Positions 44,140-56,286 of a DNA stretch of 64,000 nt are shown here, piece by piece. Origin of the DNA: Auricularia sp. M13 (lineage: Eukaryota > Basidiomycota > Agaricomycetes > Auriculariales > Auriculariaceae). The translations under genes and the position numbers were made by a program. The stretch spans positions 3,658,001 to 3,722,000 of the forward strand of contig CM073195.1 in NCBI GenBank assembly GCA_037042915.1. Reading direction: 5' to 3'. Every line of letters begins with the position of its first letter. Position 1 is the first letter of the stretch. The notes under the pieces were generated by a model. The model was not told where the DNA came from. It did not search any database and worked only from the letters and a program-made list of their open reading frames with translations.

Positions 44140-45073
44140 TTACGCATCGAACACAGCGACCCACACGTCCATGGACCGCGGCTTCTCGCCCTGCGGCAAC
44201 TTGTCGCGCGCCTCGAGCGTCGCACACCGCAAGCTCTGGACGTAGGCGCGCGCACCCTCGTCATGTATCAGCTCCTCGATACTGCGCGCAAAGCTTGCAC
44301 TCTGCACTTCCGCGATTTCCCAGCGAGCATCTTGGTACGCCACGGCAGGGGTGACGAGTTGCTCATTCGTCACGGTCAGCCCGGCCGAGGTCGCCAGCGA
44401 CTTGATGTTCTGCGGCCCAATGCACGTGCGTATGTTGGACGTGTTCTTCGGGTCGAAGACCGCGAGAGCGCCCTGTGTGAAGGCGGCGAGGACGTGAGGC
44501 GCGGCTGCGGGTGAGGAGGCCTGCAGCGAGTACTCCGCGATGCACACGCGCTTGACGCGGCCCCTCAACGCGGCCAGCGTGTCGCGCACGACGGTCGGCG
44601 AGGCGAAGTACCAGATGCATTGCGCGAGCACCGCGACATCCCATTGCTGCTCCTTATTCTCCGCGAGGTATTCAATGGGCGTCTTCTCTCTGACCCAAGT
44701 GATACGTGGGTTCAGCTGGGGCGTTGTGGAGAGCAGGTCTTGTGCCTGGTGCACCGTCAACGGGCTGCCTATCGCAAAAGCGTCTGTGAATTCTCGGCCG
44801 AGGATTCTCTGCGTACATTGACCTACCATAATCTCCGGGAGCGGGGTCCACAGCGGTCACGTGCCCATTGGGTCCAACTGCGACGGCGAGTGCGACGGTG
44901 CAGTCGCCTTGGCCGCAACCAAGCTCCAGTACCTTCTCTTGTGGCTGAATACCAAATGCGTCGATAAGTGCGAAACGGTGGTCGAGCTGTGCCTGGGATA
45001 CCGCGGAGTTACCGTGGTACTTGGCAAGTACTTCAACGACGCTATCGCGAGTCAGTTGTTGAGGATCGGTCAT
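44140..45073 (-). CDS. SAM-dependent methyltransferase (class I)
   Basis: Two exons from the ATG at 45073 (MTDPQQLTRDSVVEVLAKYH); an in-frame ATG at 45151 is an alternative. SAM motif I is VLELGCGQGDCTVALA, motif II region VTAVDPAPGD. A 43-nt intron (about 44832-44790) joins to DAFAIGSPLTVHQAQDLL, then RITWVREKTPIEYLAE, WDVAVLAQCIWYFASP and RVKRVCIAEYSLQA. About 300 residues. The substrate is unknown; relatives in basidiomycetes are annotated only as generic methyltransferases. Confidence 0.85.
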
Positions 45074-45433
45074 TTCAGGCTCGTAGTCCGGCTGAAAGTA
45101 CAACTGTCTTGCTCTTTTGTATGCACTGCATCCGCAGCTTAGTCGAGTCATTCAGACCATCTTAGGCGCCGGTGATTGACGAAGGCAAGTCATGTCGGAT
45201 GCTGACACAGAGCGGAGGAGGTTTCTGCATTCATAAGTAATACGCTACAGACTGCCTACTTATGCAGTGACGCGGGCTCCAGGAAGGGAAGAATAAGGAT
45301 GAGTCATCAGAAGAGAGCTGATGCCTCATGAAATCGTCAGGGTATCAAAGGCAAACTTGGGAGCGTGGCTAAACGATGGAGAGCAACTGCATGTATGTAC
45401 GAAAAATGCAATGCTGCTCTAGAAGGAAGTAGT
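45074..45433. other. promoter/3' spacer between two minus-strand genes
   Basis: 360 bp, no gene seen. Confidence 0.4.
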
Positions 45434-48041
45434 TCAGAGCTTGCCATACACAGCTTGGCCATCCAACATGGTGGTCAAAACCTTGACACCAAGGATTTCG
45501 GTCGACGGAATCCTCATTATGTCTCTGTCCAGCACGACGAAGTCAGCGCGTTTCCCCGGCTCCAGAGACCCGGTTACATCGTCAGTGAACGAGGCATAGG
45601 CCGGGTTCAGCGTCAGAGCTTCGCGATATAAGCCTTCAACACAGCGTGGCAACAGGTATGCGAACCTTTCAGCGCGTCGGCGCGCGTGAGGCGTTCCTTG
45701 GGGAACCTGAAAAATCACATCATGAGCGATTGGATTCCACTTTTGTGCCGCTTCTGCGCACCATCCGCCGTCCCCATGGGGGGACTTGCCGTCAGCAGTC
45801 AAACGGGTGATCGCAGCGTAGAACCCGGAGAAGGGGGATATTTCCTCCACGGGGATGTCACTCCCGAACGCGAGGACCGCACCCCCGTCCTGCAGAGACT
45901 TGAAAGCATATGTGCCCTTGATACGTTCGGGACCCTGGTCATTCCTTTAGTCATTCAAGTTGGCTTCGATATGTTTCAATGCCTAGCAGAAGACGTACTA
46001 AGCGGTCTTCAGCGTACCACATATCGTCGGTTCTGTTTAGAATACTATGTGTCAAGTTCCGGTGGAGAGAATAAAAATGGAACATACGCATGAGTAGGCT
46101 GTACGCTCGCGATGACTGGAAAAGGCAGGTTTAATCTACAACGTCGGATAGATTTGGACTAAACCGGCGTACCTCCCAGCTCCCCAAACCTTTTAAGATC
46201 GGGTAGAGAAACAATCTGGGCATGCTCCACGCGCGGTCTCATCAACTTCACCATCTCAGGCTTGACGCTTTGTATAACGTCGAGGAAGATGCCATTCGCG
46301 CGGTCTCCGATGGCATGCGTGTTCTACAGCATAACAGTCTGTTATCCACACCTTCAGGCAGCATCGCGCCACTAACTACTTGCCACCCATCCTTCAGGAA
46401 TTTGGGGATGACTTCATGCAGCTCTTCAGAACTTATTCGCATGAAACCTTTCGTTGAGGGGTTGTCGTGATACGGTTCGTAGAGAGCCGCGCCGCCACTC
46501 CGAAGAGCGCCTGAAATTTTTTGGCTATGAGCTCTGCGCGACGGCATTGAAACTGAAGAAACCTGACCGTCGCTGACGATTTTAATGCTGCGAATGCTCA
46601 GCCTGTGGTCCGCACGACTGATTATGATTTCCTCTTTGTCGCCCCAGTATGTACTGTTGGCGTCGTAGATCCTCATCGCGTAGAGGCGCAGCTGGGAGAG
46701 AGCCCTTTTCAGCATGTGGGGACTTCAGAATGAAGCCTAGACTTGCAGGTATCTTGTTCTCATTAGCCATCCTAGGAGCGGTTAGCGAACGGTCGTCGAT
46801 GGAGCACAGAGCAACATACTGAATAAAGAATGGTGCATTCTCGGGTTCTAGGAGAGCATGATGCATCCCCGTCAGACCTGTGACAGAGTTCACTATGTGT
46901 TCATAGGCGCATTTGGGCGTCCGCTCACCGTGCGACACTGCATCCTGCATGGTGGTCGTAAACCAGTCTTCCTTCGTCTTGTCACTCGGCGGCGGGATGG
47001 GGATATACTCTCGCGCGTCGTCCGCAAAAATTCCGTTTGCCCTGCCGTCACCATCTCGCGTGATAATGCCTCCTCCCATGTCCGCGCATGGGCACACATC
47101 GTCAATGATGCGCTGCGACACCCAGAATGCGTGCGCGTCCTTGCTGTGGATGACGATTGGGCGGCCTTTGACGATGTCGTCCTGCTCGAAGTCGCTCTGA
47201 ATGAATCAGTCATTTGAGTCTGAGAGTTTAGGCTCGCGACTTACGGCTGTGGGAAAATGGCCACCTGGCCAGCTAAGCGCCAGGTCAGTGGTGCTGATGA
47301 GGCCGTAAAACAGTCATCACGTGCATGGTGTGGTCGAAACCTGCGCCCTCGATCCAGATGCTCTTGTCCTTAAGCACATCCGGACGGGCGAGAATATAAT
47401 TTCTAATTCGCGCGACAACGTCTAACATGTCCGTGAGCTTGGAATGGAACTTTGTTGCAGACAGACCTGATGGTGACTTGGCGTCTCGGACGTCTAGCTG
47501 GCGGCTTTGGCCATAGAGAAGGATGTGCGTGTGAGAGTCTGAACATTCTGTCAAATTGGTGGGAAGCCACAATGGAGGGACATACCACTGAGACCGGGCA
47601 CCACGATAGAGCCCTCTGGGGTGAATCGAGCAGGAAAGACGTAGGTCGCGATAAGCTCTTGAAGGAAGCCAAACTGCGGGAACCTGCTCGCAGAGACGTC
47701 CTCTGTCGCGCTTTGCATGAGTGTCTACCGTAGTACCAAGGCAGGTTTGGCAGAAACCCCGCACCAAGACTACCGGTTGCTACTATCTTCTTGCCGTCTA
47801 CCGCAATGCATTCAACATTGGGCCTGGCGTCGTCGACGGTGTATATACGCGCGCCGCCCCGAGTGCAAAGTGTGTAGCGCGTTCCTCGGATATCCCGGCC
47901 GAATTGGTAGTTAACTAGAATGCACAGCCCAATGCATGCCGCTGTGAGAATTCCGAGAGAATCACAGCGACGCCGGACTGCGACTGGCTGGACCGGCGCA
48001 ACCAGCAGCGCCTTTTCCTTGGACGACTGGGAGCTGTTCAT
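45434..48041 (-). CDS. membrane-anchored amidohydrolase (amidohydrolase 3, YtcJ-like)
   Basis: The ATG at 48041 (MTMNSSQSSKEKALLVAPVQ) precedes one hydrophobic anchor (LGILTAACIGLCILVNY). Many short introns separate family blocks: IYTVDDARPNVECIAVDGKK, the metal site DSHTHILLYG (HxH), IWIEGAGFDH, HSKDAHAFWVSQRI, GGIITRDGDGRANGIF, GLTGMHHALLEP, the exon block NTHAIGDRANGIF, RPRVEHAQIVS, VIASVQPTHA, AFGSDIPVEEISPFSGFYAA, ALTLNPAYASF and the closing GSLEPGKRADFVVLDRDIM. The order matches metal-dependent exoenzymes of the amidohydrolase 3 family. The anchor suggests a secretory-pathway membrane location; substrate unknown. Confidence 0.85.
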
Positions 48042-49020
48042 GGTCAAGCGTCAGGATCGTCGGACCGGATTCCCGTGCCGCGCAAATCTCGGACAAGGCC
48101 GACTTCCCACCTTTTCCTCGCCATACTGCCTTCAGAATTGGATGGCCACCGCGACGCACGCTGATACATTAAACCAATCGGTCAATGCCAGTACGAAAAT
48201 CAAATGCCAGCCCACGAATTGGACTTTGTCCGACTGCAACGACGGCGCAAGCACTATTTTCTTTTGATTGCTTGGCTTGAGAAGGCCCGCGGTCCTGATT
48301 CAAGAAGGCCCGCTCTGAAGGTTGCAAGTGACCACCTAAAGTATAGTCTACTCAGATTCAAGTCATGTTCTCATCAATGCACGGAAATTTTCCAACAGCA
48401 AGGTTCAGAATTCTTCGGGAGACTTTGAGGGTTCCATCGGTCGGATTCCGCGAAGAATAGCGCGACATCTCCGCCTCATTGGGCCGCGGGTTGTGGCATG
48501 CAGCGTACCGCAGAGGTGATGACCCTCTGACAGCGAGACGACCCTGAGCGATGGCTTGCACCATCGTGACGCGAGACGCGAAGAGCGTTCTGAGACGCAC
48601 AATACGCGAACGTGCGCCATACTGGCATCTTGCACGCGTCGCGGGATCAAGTCACGATTTTTCTCTGACATGTTAGCAACGTGTTCAGCGGGTGAGACGA
48701 GTCCGGTAAACGCACATGCACAAGCGCGAGCCACAGCCTCGAACATTCACAGCAAACCGGTTGAGCATCGGGCCCGACGCCGACGAGGTTATTAGGTGAA
48801 ACGTGAGATTATGCTGGCGCAGGTGACCGGTCGCATAGCAGTTTACAGCATTGGAGGTCAGGTGGAGGTCGGAACGTGACCCGCCGCTGTCGGCTCGGAC
48901 CATGCTCGCCGCCGCGCGCTTGCGGCCTGTGTCGCGGCGTAGGTATAAAAGCGGAGACGTGACGCGTGCGATTGAACTTTAGTTACTTTTCCCCTGACCC
49001 CCGATTACTCTCCTCTTACC
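48042..49020. other. divergent intergenic region (amidohydrolase / GDH2)
   Basis: No gene supported. It contains the TATA box of the glutamate dehydrogenase gene at its right end. Confidence 0.5.
48943..48949 (+). promoter_or_regulatory. TATA box of the glutamate dehydrogenase gene
   Basis: tataaaa, 78 bp upstream of the ATG at 49021, followed by a short pyrimidine-rich leader (cttttcccctgacccc), as in strongly expressed fungal genes. Confidence 0.7.
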
Positions 49021-52000
49021 ATGGCGTCCACGCTCAGAGTGCCAGGACACGCGAACGGCGCGCCTCGCACGGCCAGCGAGCAGCGGCTTCAGCTGAAGAA
49101 CACGTCGGGCTACTCGACCCCGACGTTCGCGGGCAAGGATGCGCAGCGCGCCCAGGTCGTGGCCGCCGTGACTGCCCAGGGCTTCGTGCCCAAGGAGCTC
49201 GCGCCGCTCGAGGTCGGCTGGTTCTACGACCAGCTTGGTATCGACGACACGTACTTCGCGAGCGAGACTGTGGACGAGATCTGCAACCATATCATTGCGC
49301 TCTTCGGAGCCAAGGTCGTCGCCTACACCAAGCACGACATGGATAGGCTCGAGATCGACCTCGAGAAAATCCAGAAGCCCAGCCAGCCTGGCGACCGCGA
49401 CGGTGCGCTCTTCATCCACACGTCGCCGCCAGGCGTCACGTCCACCGAGGGGCCAGGGGCCACGTGCGAGCGTAGGTCAGTGTCAAACTTTTATTCTATT
49501 TTCGCGACTTTTTACAACACAATTATGATTCCTTCGACGATGATTATTAACGTACTTGACAGGATCGACGAGATGTTCCTCGACAACTCGACCCCGGAGC
49601 ACGCCTACCGTCTCGAGACCTTCCGTTCAGCGGGTTCCATCTCGGCCACCGCCAGCCAGCAGCTGCGATGCTACTTCGTTTCCCGCTGCCAGTTCCCCGA
49701 GACAATCACAAAGCCCGAGCCCGGCAAGCGCACCGACATTCGCACTGTCAGCGACAAGACATTCCTCGAGCGCGCCTCGCCCAACACGCTTGAGATTTAC
49801 CAGTCCGTCATGTGGAACGTTGAGGATCGGTACGGCCCCGTCATCGAGATGTTCGAGGTCGAGGGCTCGCGCGAGCGCCGCATCGTCATCGGCTACAAGA
49901 TGGGCGGCACTTCGCACTACTTTAGCGCGCTCTCCGACCTCTACCACTTCTACGGCCTGTACTCTGCCCGCAAGTACGTCGAGCAGTTCGCGAATGGGAT
50001 CACCATCATCTGTGAGTACGGGTTCTGTCCTCCGTTATCTCCTATCTAGACATTTTGCCATTCCTCCCTCGCGCACGTGGGGATCGGCCCCTGCTCCCCT
50101 CCTTATCTACCTTTTTCTTGCCAGTCTTTGTTGACGACTTCTTGCAGCGCTGTATCTGAACCCGCTTCCGAACTCGCATGCGCCGCCGATTGAGCACTCC
50201 ATCCTGCAGGTGATGAAGGAGGCCTCGCTGCTGTACTGTCTGCCAGACAACCCCTTCTTCGGCAAGAACCCCGCGGCGCCGGGCGGGACGTGCGGGCACG
50301 CGGTGCAGGAGGCGACCTACGCGTACTGCGGCTGGATATTCGCTCAGCACTTCTGCAATCGCCTCGGCTCGGCGTACCTCGCCCTCCGCGGCGTGCTGAA
50401 CGAGAACGACGCGACGCACGCGGAGGTCCTCAACAACATCAAGCGCCGCTTCCGTGAGGAGACGTTTACCCGGCAGAGCATCGAGGAAGTCATCCTCGCG
50501 CGCCCGGATATCGTTCGCATGCTCTACGTCAACTTCGCCATGACCCACTATCCCACGGGCCAGGCGCAGGCGAGCCAGCTCATGCCGACGCTCTCGTACC
50601 AGCGTCTCCAGGTCGACCAGCCGCTCACCGACGCCGAGCTGTACGACCGCATTCGTCGCACTTCCGCCAACAAGCACGAGCTGCAGATCTTTGAGAGCTT
50701 CTTGATGTTCAACAAGTACGTTCTTTTTTTTCCTCATTGGCCCCACTTGGTCGGAGTTGACACGGTTTTACAGGCACGTGCTTAAGACAAACTTCTACCA
50801 GCCGACCAAGGTTGCGCTCAGCTTCAGGCTCGAGCCTGGCTTCCTGCCTGAGGTCGAGTACCCTAAGAAGCCGTTCGGTATGTTTTTCGTCGTCGGCAGC
50901 GACTTTCGCGGCTTCCACGTGCGCTTCAAGGATGTTGCCCGCGGCGGCATCCGTATCGTTCGCTCCAGAGGCAAGGAGTACGTATTTTCTTGCGCAGTGA
51001 GCCGCGAACAGTGTATTGAGAGATTTGTAGGAACTACTCGATTAACCAGCGTATGCTGTTCGACGAGAACTACGCGCTCGCGAGCACGCAGAACTTGAAG
51101 AACAAGGATATCCCGGAAGGCGGCGCCAAGGGAACCATCTTGCCATCGTGCGTTTCGCCTTACAACCCTGCACTCCCGCCAGATATTGATGAAAGTAACC
51201 TAGGCTGGATGCGAGCCCGAGGCTTTGCTTCGAGAAGTACATTGACGCGCTTGTCGACCTGCTCATCCCGGGCCAGACGCCTGGCATCAAGGAGCCCATT
51301 GTCGACCTCTACGGCAAGCCGGAAATCCTCTTCCTCGGGCCCGATGGTGTGTGAACAATCTCCAGGGGTATAGTGCCGTGTATTGACCATTTGCAGAGGG
51401 TACGGCCGACCTGATGGACTGGGCGGCGGTGCACGCACGCGAGCGCGGCGCAACGGCGTGGTGGAAGTCGTTCACGACCGGAAAGTCGGCGGCCAAGCTC
51501 GGCGGCGTGCCGCACGACACGTACGGCATGACGAGTCTCAGCGTGCGCCAGTATGTGCTCGGGATATACAAGCATCTTGGACTGCGCGAGAAGGATGTCA
51601 CTAAGGTGCAGACCGGCGGTCCTGGTGCGTTTGGAATCTGTCGAGACTCGCGCGATCCCGTGTCTCACTTTGGCTGCAGACGGTGACCTTGGCTCGAACG
51701 AGATCCTGCTCAGCTCGGACAAGACAATTGCGGTCATCGACGGAAGCGGTGTGCTTGCGGACCCCGCAGGCCTCGATCGCGAAGAGCTGCGCCGCTTGGC
51801 GAGGGCGCGCGTTACGGTCAGCAATTTCGACAAGTCCAAGCTCAGCAAGGACGGCTATCTTGTCCTCGTAGAGGACCAGGACGTCAAGCTTCCTTGTGCG
51901 TATCCAGCCCCCCTCGAGTTTGCGCTAGATGTTGACCGTGCTTGCAGCGGGCGAAATCGTGCCCGATGGGCTCGACTTCCGCAACAACGCGCACTTCAGG

Positions 52001-52758
52001 TTTAAGGCGGACATCTTCGTGCCTTGTGGTGGACGTCCGGAGGCGGTCAACATCTCCAACGTCGCCGCGCTCCTCGATGCCGAGGGCAAACCGCACTACA
52101 AGTACATCGTCGAGGGCGCGAACCTGTTCTTCACTCAGCAGGCGCGGTTGTACCTTGAGAAGCGCAAGGTTATCATGTTCAAGGATTCCAGTGCCAACAA
52201 GGGTAAGTCTATGAGGCATTATTTGTGTTGCCTCATTGCTCATGTTGGACAGGCGGCGTGACGTGCAGCAGCTTGGACGTGCTTGCGGGTCTCGCGCTGA
52301 CGGACGCGGAACACTCGGAACTCATGACGTTCAAGGAGGGCGGGCAGCCGTCCGAGTTCTACCAGTCGTACGTGAAGGACATCCAGCGCAAGATTGGCGA
52401 GAACGCAGCGGCCGAGTTCCTGTGCATCTGGCGCGAGTACGAGCGTTTGGGCGGGTCGAAGCCGCGCGCGGTCATCTCGGACGAGCTTTCGCAGATGATC
52501 ACCGACCTGCAGGACGAACTCGAGGCGTCGAGCCTGTTCGACGACGTGCGCGCGCGCCAGGGCGTGCTCAAGGAGGCCATCCCCGCCACGCTGCTGAACA
52601 AGCTCGGCTTGGAGACGCTCATGAAGCGCCTGCCGGAGGCGTACCAGCGCGCGCTGTTTGCGAGCTACGTCGCGAGCAAGTTCATCTACACTTGCGGCGT
52701 TAAGGCGAGCAACGTCGACTTCTACCGCTTCGCAACTGGCTTGGCGGCCAAGGCGTGA
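49021..52758 (+). CDS. GDH2: NAD-specific glutamate dehydrogenase, large type
   Basis: About ten exons encoding roughly 1050 residues, the size of fungal large NAD-GDH. It catalyses glutamate to 2-oxoglutarate plus ammonium. N-terminal domain: VGWFYDQLGIDDTYFASETV, FIHTSPPGVTSTEGPGATCE. Middle: HAVQEATYAYCGWIFAQHFC. Catalytic domain: FFVVGSDFRGFHVRFKDVAR, GGIRIVRSRGKE, then the Lys-containing substrate motif IPEGGAKGT, LFLGPDE-GTADLMDWAA, and the NAD site around TGGPDGDLGSNEI. VPCGGRPEAVNISNV and YIVEGANLFFTQQARL follow. The first intron (about 49474-49560) is in frame and AT-rich; its retention would insert residues but is not expected. The C terminus ends FYRFATGLAAKA. Confidence 0.95.
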
Positions 52759-52953
52759 GCGCGAATGGACAATGGAATGCAAAAGTAAAGGTTGCGTCGG
52801 GTTGGGTTGATTGGCTGGTTGGTCGTAGGACGCAGTTGGACTTGTCGTGCTTGCTTAGTTTATAGTCTTCAATCGTAATTTGTGTAGTTAGATAGAAACA
52901 AATCGAATTGAAAGCGATATCGTCATTATGATCAGACGGACGCGGGGTATGTG

Positions 52954-53350
52954 CTAATCGCAAGCGAAGGGACGACCACAGAGTTTGCAGGTCTCGCTGG
53001 GACCCCAGTCGCAGGACCGTCTCCCGTTGGAGCTGCATTCGTATAGGTTCCCGCTCACGCAGTCGGTCTCGAGGGTCGCATTACGGACTGCGTCGTTGCC
53101 GCAGATGAACTCTCCGTCGAGAAAGCCTAGGCAGGGATTGCAGGAGGAAGGAAGACACTCGCGCTATGCAGCGTCAAGCGTTGGTTGACGATGCCTAACG
53201 CCTTGAACACTCTCACCTCCCTGTGTGGGACAGCGCTGACCAGCGAGCACAGTGTGCCGCCAAACAAGAGCACAGGGGCCAGCAACTAGGTATGACACGT
53301 GAGCCGAACGTCGAACCCAGCACCAATATTGCAGGTCACCGTACCTGCAT
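52954..53350 (-). CDS. small secreted cysteine-rich protein, 94 residues, with a 6-nt first coding exon
   Basis: Three exons: 53350-53345 (only ATG CAG), 53285-53217 and 53163-52954. Joined, they give a textbook signal peptide (MQLLAPVLLFGGTLCSLVSA) and a mature domain with ten cysteines in the pattern C-x4-C-x2-C-x9-C-x12-C-x7-C-x7-C-x8-C-x2-C-x5-C, ending FACD. One N-glycosylation site (NAT). Splice sites are gtacgg...cctag and gtgaga...catag. An in-frame TAG directly upstream of exon 2 excludes a simple start there; an upstream in-frame ATG in exon 1 is possible but would bury the signal peptide. No known family is recognised; effector-like by composition. It is tail to tail with GDH2. Confidence 0.75.
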
Positions 53351-53832
53351 GCTGGGAGTGGCGACTCGGTGAGAATGCGAAAGAGACGTGCCTGCGAACG
53401 TGGCGCTTCTCATGTTTCGCTTTCTTATGTCTTATGTGCTGTCCCTTCAGCTGCCGCCGATCATGCGCGCGCGGTGCTTCCAACGGCGGGTACAGACCGA
53501 CTCTATGACGTGCACTGCATCGTGCAAAAAAGCACTCTATTGCATTGTCGATCTGTCAGGAGCACAAGGTATGGTGGTCTGCGCGATTTTCTATTGCGAC
53601 CTGCCGGTCAACGCGGGAGGTCTGGGCGCTGATATACATACAGTGGTTGGACAAGAAGATTAGGGATGGTGGGCAATTTTGTTGGAGCCACCTTACCTCC
53701 TCGAGAAGAGCCAAGTAAGGGTTGACTGTGGCGCCAGCTGAAAGCAAGATACCAAGACTAATGAGTTCAGCTCGATGCCTAGTAGTTGGGGTCAAAAATC
53801 AGTGAGACTCCATGAAGACGATATAGAGCACT
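53351..53832. other. intergenic region with possible secreted-protein relic
   Basis: On the minus strand, 53795-53700 encodes a signal-peptide-like stretch (ELISLGILLSAGATVNPYLA) followed by a gtaag donor, recalling the neighbouring secreted-protein gene, but all downstream joins run into stops. Probably a decayed copy or chance. Confidence 0.3.
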
Positions 53833-54807
53833 TCATACCTCAGTCATCATGCAGAGCGCAATTGTCGCGGGTAGCCACTTTGGCATGAAGTCCCCAAGGA
53901 TCGAGACGTCTTTGAGACAAGCACACCGAACGGGTTCGCCATTTATCGAAAGCGATTGCAGGTCTACGGTGCGAGTCCGCACGAATTTTAAGAGCGTTAC
54001 ACCGACCGTCAGAACGTTCTCGTCGTCGTCCTAATCAATGCACATTCCTTCTAGATCTGGCCATGCTCGGACGTCCAAGAAGGACGGATCAACCACCCGT
54101 TCAGTACGATAGTGTGCAGGTTGATCAACGGCTGCAGCTCGGCAGCGTGCCTCCCAGCCACAACTAATCCGAATACTCCAATGAGGTCACGGATCCTGCT
54201 GTACGACGCGTGAGGTTCTTGACCGTTGTAACCTCATCCTCGTCGTCAATAATCTTGAGGTCGAGATGACAAAGACGGGTCACGGGGCGCATCAAGAAAG
54301 TCTGCCCATTGTTCGAACAGATCGATAGCAAAATGACTGCAAGTCAATCGTTCGAGAGCGCAAGAACTAGCTGGTATCCGGGGGATGGCGCGAAATCGAC
54401 TAGTTCAGAGTATAGAGGTGCAAGTCCACCAAGACAGGAGCGAGCCGTAGCATGTCCCACACTGTTGCGCCAGAAAGATCCGAGCAAATATGAATATGAG
54501 TCAAATGTAGTAAATCTACGCGCGGTACTGCGAATAGAAATGTTGCATTTGTTGATGCGAAAGTGCCGAAGACGGTACGGCGGGAGGGCTGGATCGAGAG
54601 GTTTCATGTCCTCCTTGTTCGGCCACCAGACAGAAATTTCCTCGAGAAACGGCGTTGGCAGCCGAAACAAATCGTATATATCAGAATCTTTGGAGGCGGG
54701 AAGGTCGAGGGAGACCGTTCTCTATCCTGGGGAAGCGTCGGCAATGGCATCGAGAACTCGATAGTAACTGGGTGGCAGATTCCCTTCGAGCTGGTGCCAC
54801 GTGATAC

Positions 54808-56286
54808 CATCACCAAACTGGGAAATATTCTATCGCTGCTTACGGTGGCCTATCAGCGATATGAGATCTGATCGTCAATGATGAACGACTATCGCAGCTT
54901 GAACAAATGTGATAAGATTGATATCGGACCGATTTGGTTCTTCCGAGTTGAGATCTCCCCGACTGCTGCTTATCCGTGCTGACGAGGGACGACAAGACTG
55001 TCTCAGGCTGAGATCAAGTATATAAGTACTTCCAAGCCACGGTCTAGTTTGAATCAGTCTGATAGTCAACTTGCCTACAGATTTATGCGGCCGGTAAGCC
55101 ACAACTGCCTCCAGTAATTGTACATTGAGTCACGGTGCTCGACTGCGTACAGTGCATTAGTTTTCCTTTATAGATGCAGCAGCGATGATATCTAGGTGCA
55201 TTTCCTTTTAGCATCGGTACAGTCCCAGTAAGTACTCGGGCTTGCACTGTGGAAAAGTATGTAGACGACTGGAGGACTCGGGCAAAATCGCCCAAGTCCT
55301 CCAGCGGTGCTCGTGATGCCGTCAGACTCAGTGCATCGCCGATGCTGCGCAGCGTGATGATCAACTGCCGGGATTGCAGCGGAATCGCAGCAGATGCTGA
55401 TCAAAAGCTCGTACCATTTTTCATTTCCCGCCAACCGCTCTTCTTCCCCCACCGTCACCTCCCACGTCCGCGCCCATGCTCTCATCTCTCCTTCGGGCGC
55501 CTCAAATCGCGCGCCTCAAAAGCTGCCGCATGCCATCCTTAAGCTCAAGCCATCCCGCTCGCAAGAAGTCTTCCCATCACAAAATCTTTTGTGCTCTGGC
55601 TGTCCGCGTTGCTCGTGTCTCCGGGGCTGCTTGCTATGTTTCGTATGGCTCTCTCCGCCTGATAGGGTCTAGTCTGGCTGCCTGGCTCGGTGATCTTCGG
55701 TTCCCGTCTCGTCGTTCTGCGTCTGGACTCTGGCTTCGTCTCGGTTGCCGTGCATCGTACTAACGCTCATTCATTTAGATCTCGTCGGAGCGCTTTTTTA
55801 GCATTTTTCACCTGGGAGGGAGAGGGTCCGCGCGCCGAGGAGGGTCCGCTTATGTTGGTATTGCGTAGTATTGTACTTTTTGTAGTCGTAGCCTCGGGCG
55901 TTCAATGCATCAGTTATATTCGCATTTTTGATTTGATTTGATTTTGAGAAGAAAAACAAGAACGGAAGCCAAGGAAAGCCATTTTCTGCAGGCCAGGTCT
56001 TGTTCAGGCTGGCCGAATTCTGGCGAGTGCCAGGGCAGTCTTAAATCACTCCGCCCAGATTGAATTCAGGCAGGACGAAATAGCGGGTTACAGACAAGAG
56101 CAGAACCATCCTGACGGCATTCCGACGAGCACGTCGTCAGGCCTACTGGACTTAGTAAGCAAATAAGTTCCAGGGGTCCGCCTGTCGGTGTTGGTATCAC
56201 TGGCCAGTGATGCGAGATCTTGTCGGCGATACGAGATCTTATCAGCACTGGACGGTGCTTATAGATGATTTCCCAGTTTGGTGATG
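54808..56286. mobile_element. DNA-transposon-like insertion (1479 bp) with 19-bp perfect inverted repeats
   Basis: catcaccaaactgggaaat at 54808-54826 is perfectly inverted at 56268-56286. Both sides are flanked by ac (54806-54807 and 56287-56288). Removing the element plus one copy of this dinucleotide joins the two F-box halves in frame (PIDIC then ITWHQ), so these are the true insertion borders. No transposase is seen. Inside are a strong hairpin (55269-55304) and a segment ending in a tttgatttga repeat (about 55926-55945) resembling a LINE 3' tail, perhaps a nested fragment. Confidence 0.75.
55269..55304. other. stem-loop inside the F-box insertion
   Basis: Arms ctggaggactcgggc and gcccaagtcctccag form 15 pairs with one mismatch (C-A), around a 6-nt loop. 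Confidence 0.7.

Noticed and set aside
45365-47767. Plus-strand open frames across the amidohydrolase region
   Set aside because: They are shadows of the minus-strand exons and contain no family motif.
53556-53795. Second secreted-protein gene next to the 10-cysteine one
   Set aside because: A signal-like segment and donor exist, but every acceptor leads to an early stop and no cysteine pattern follows.
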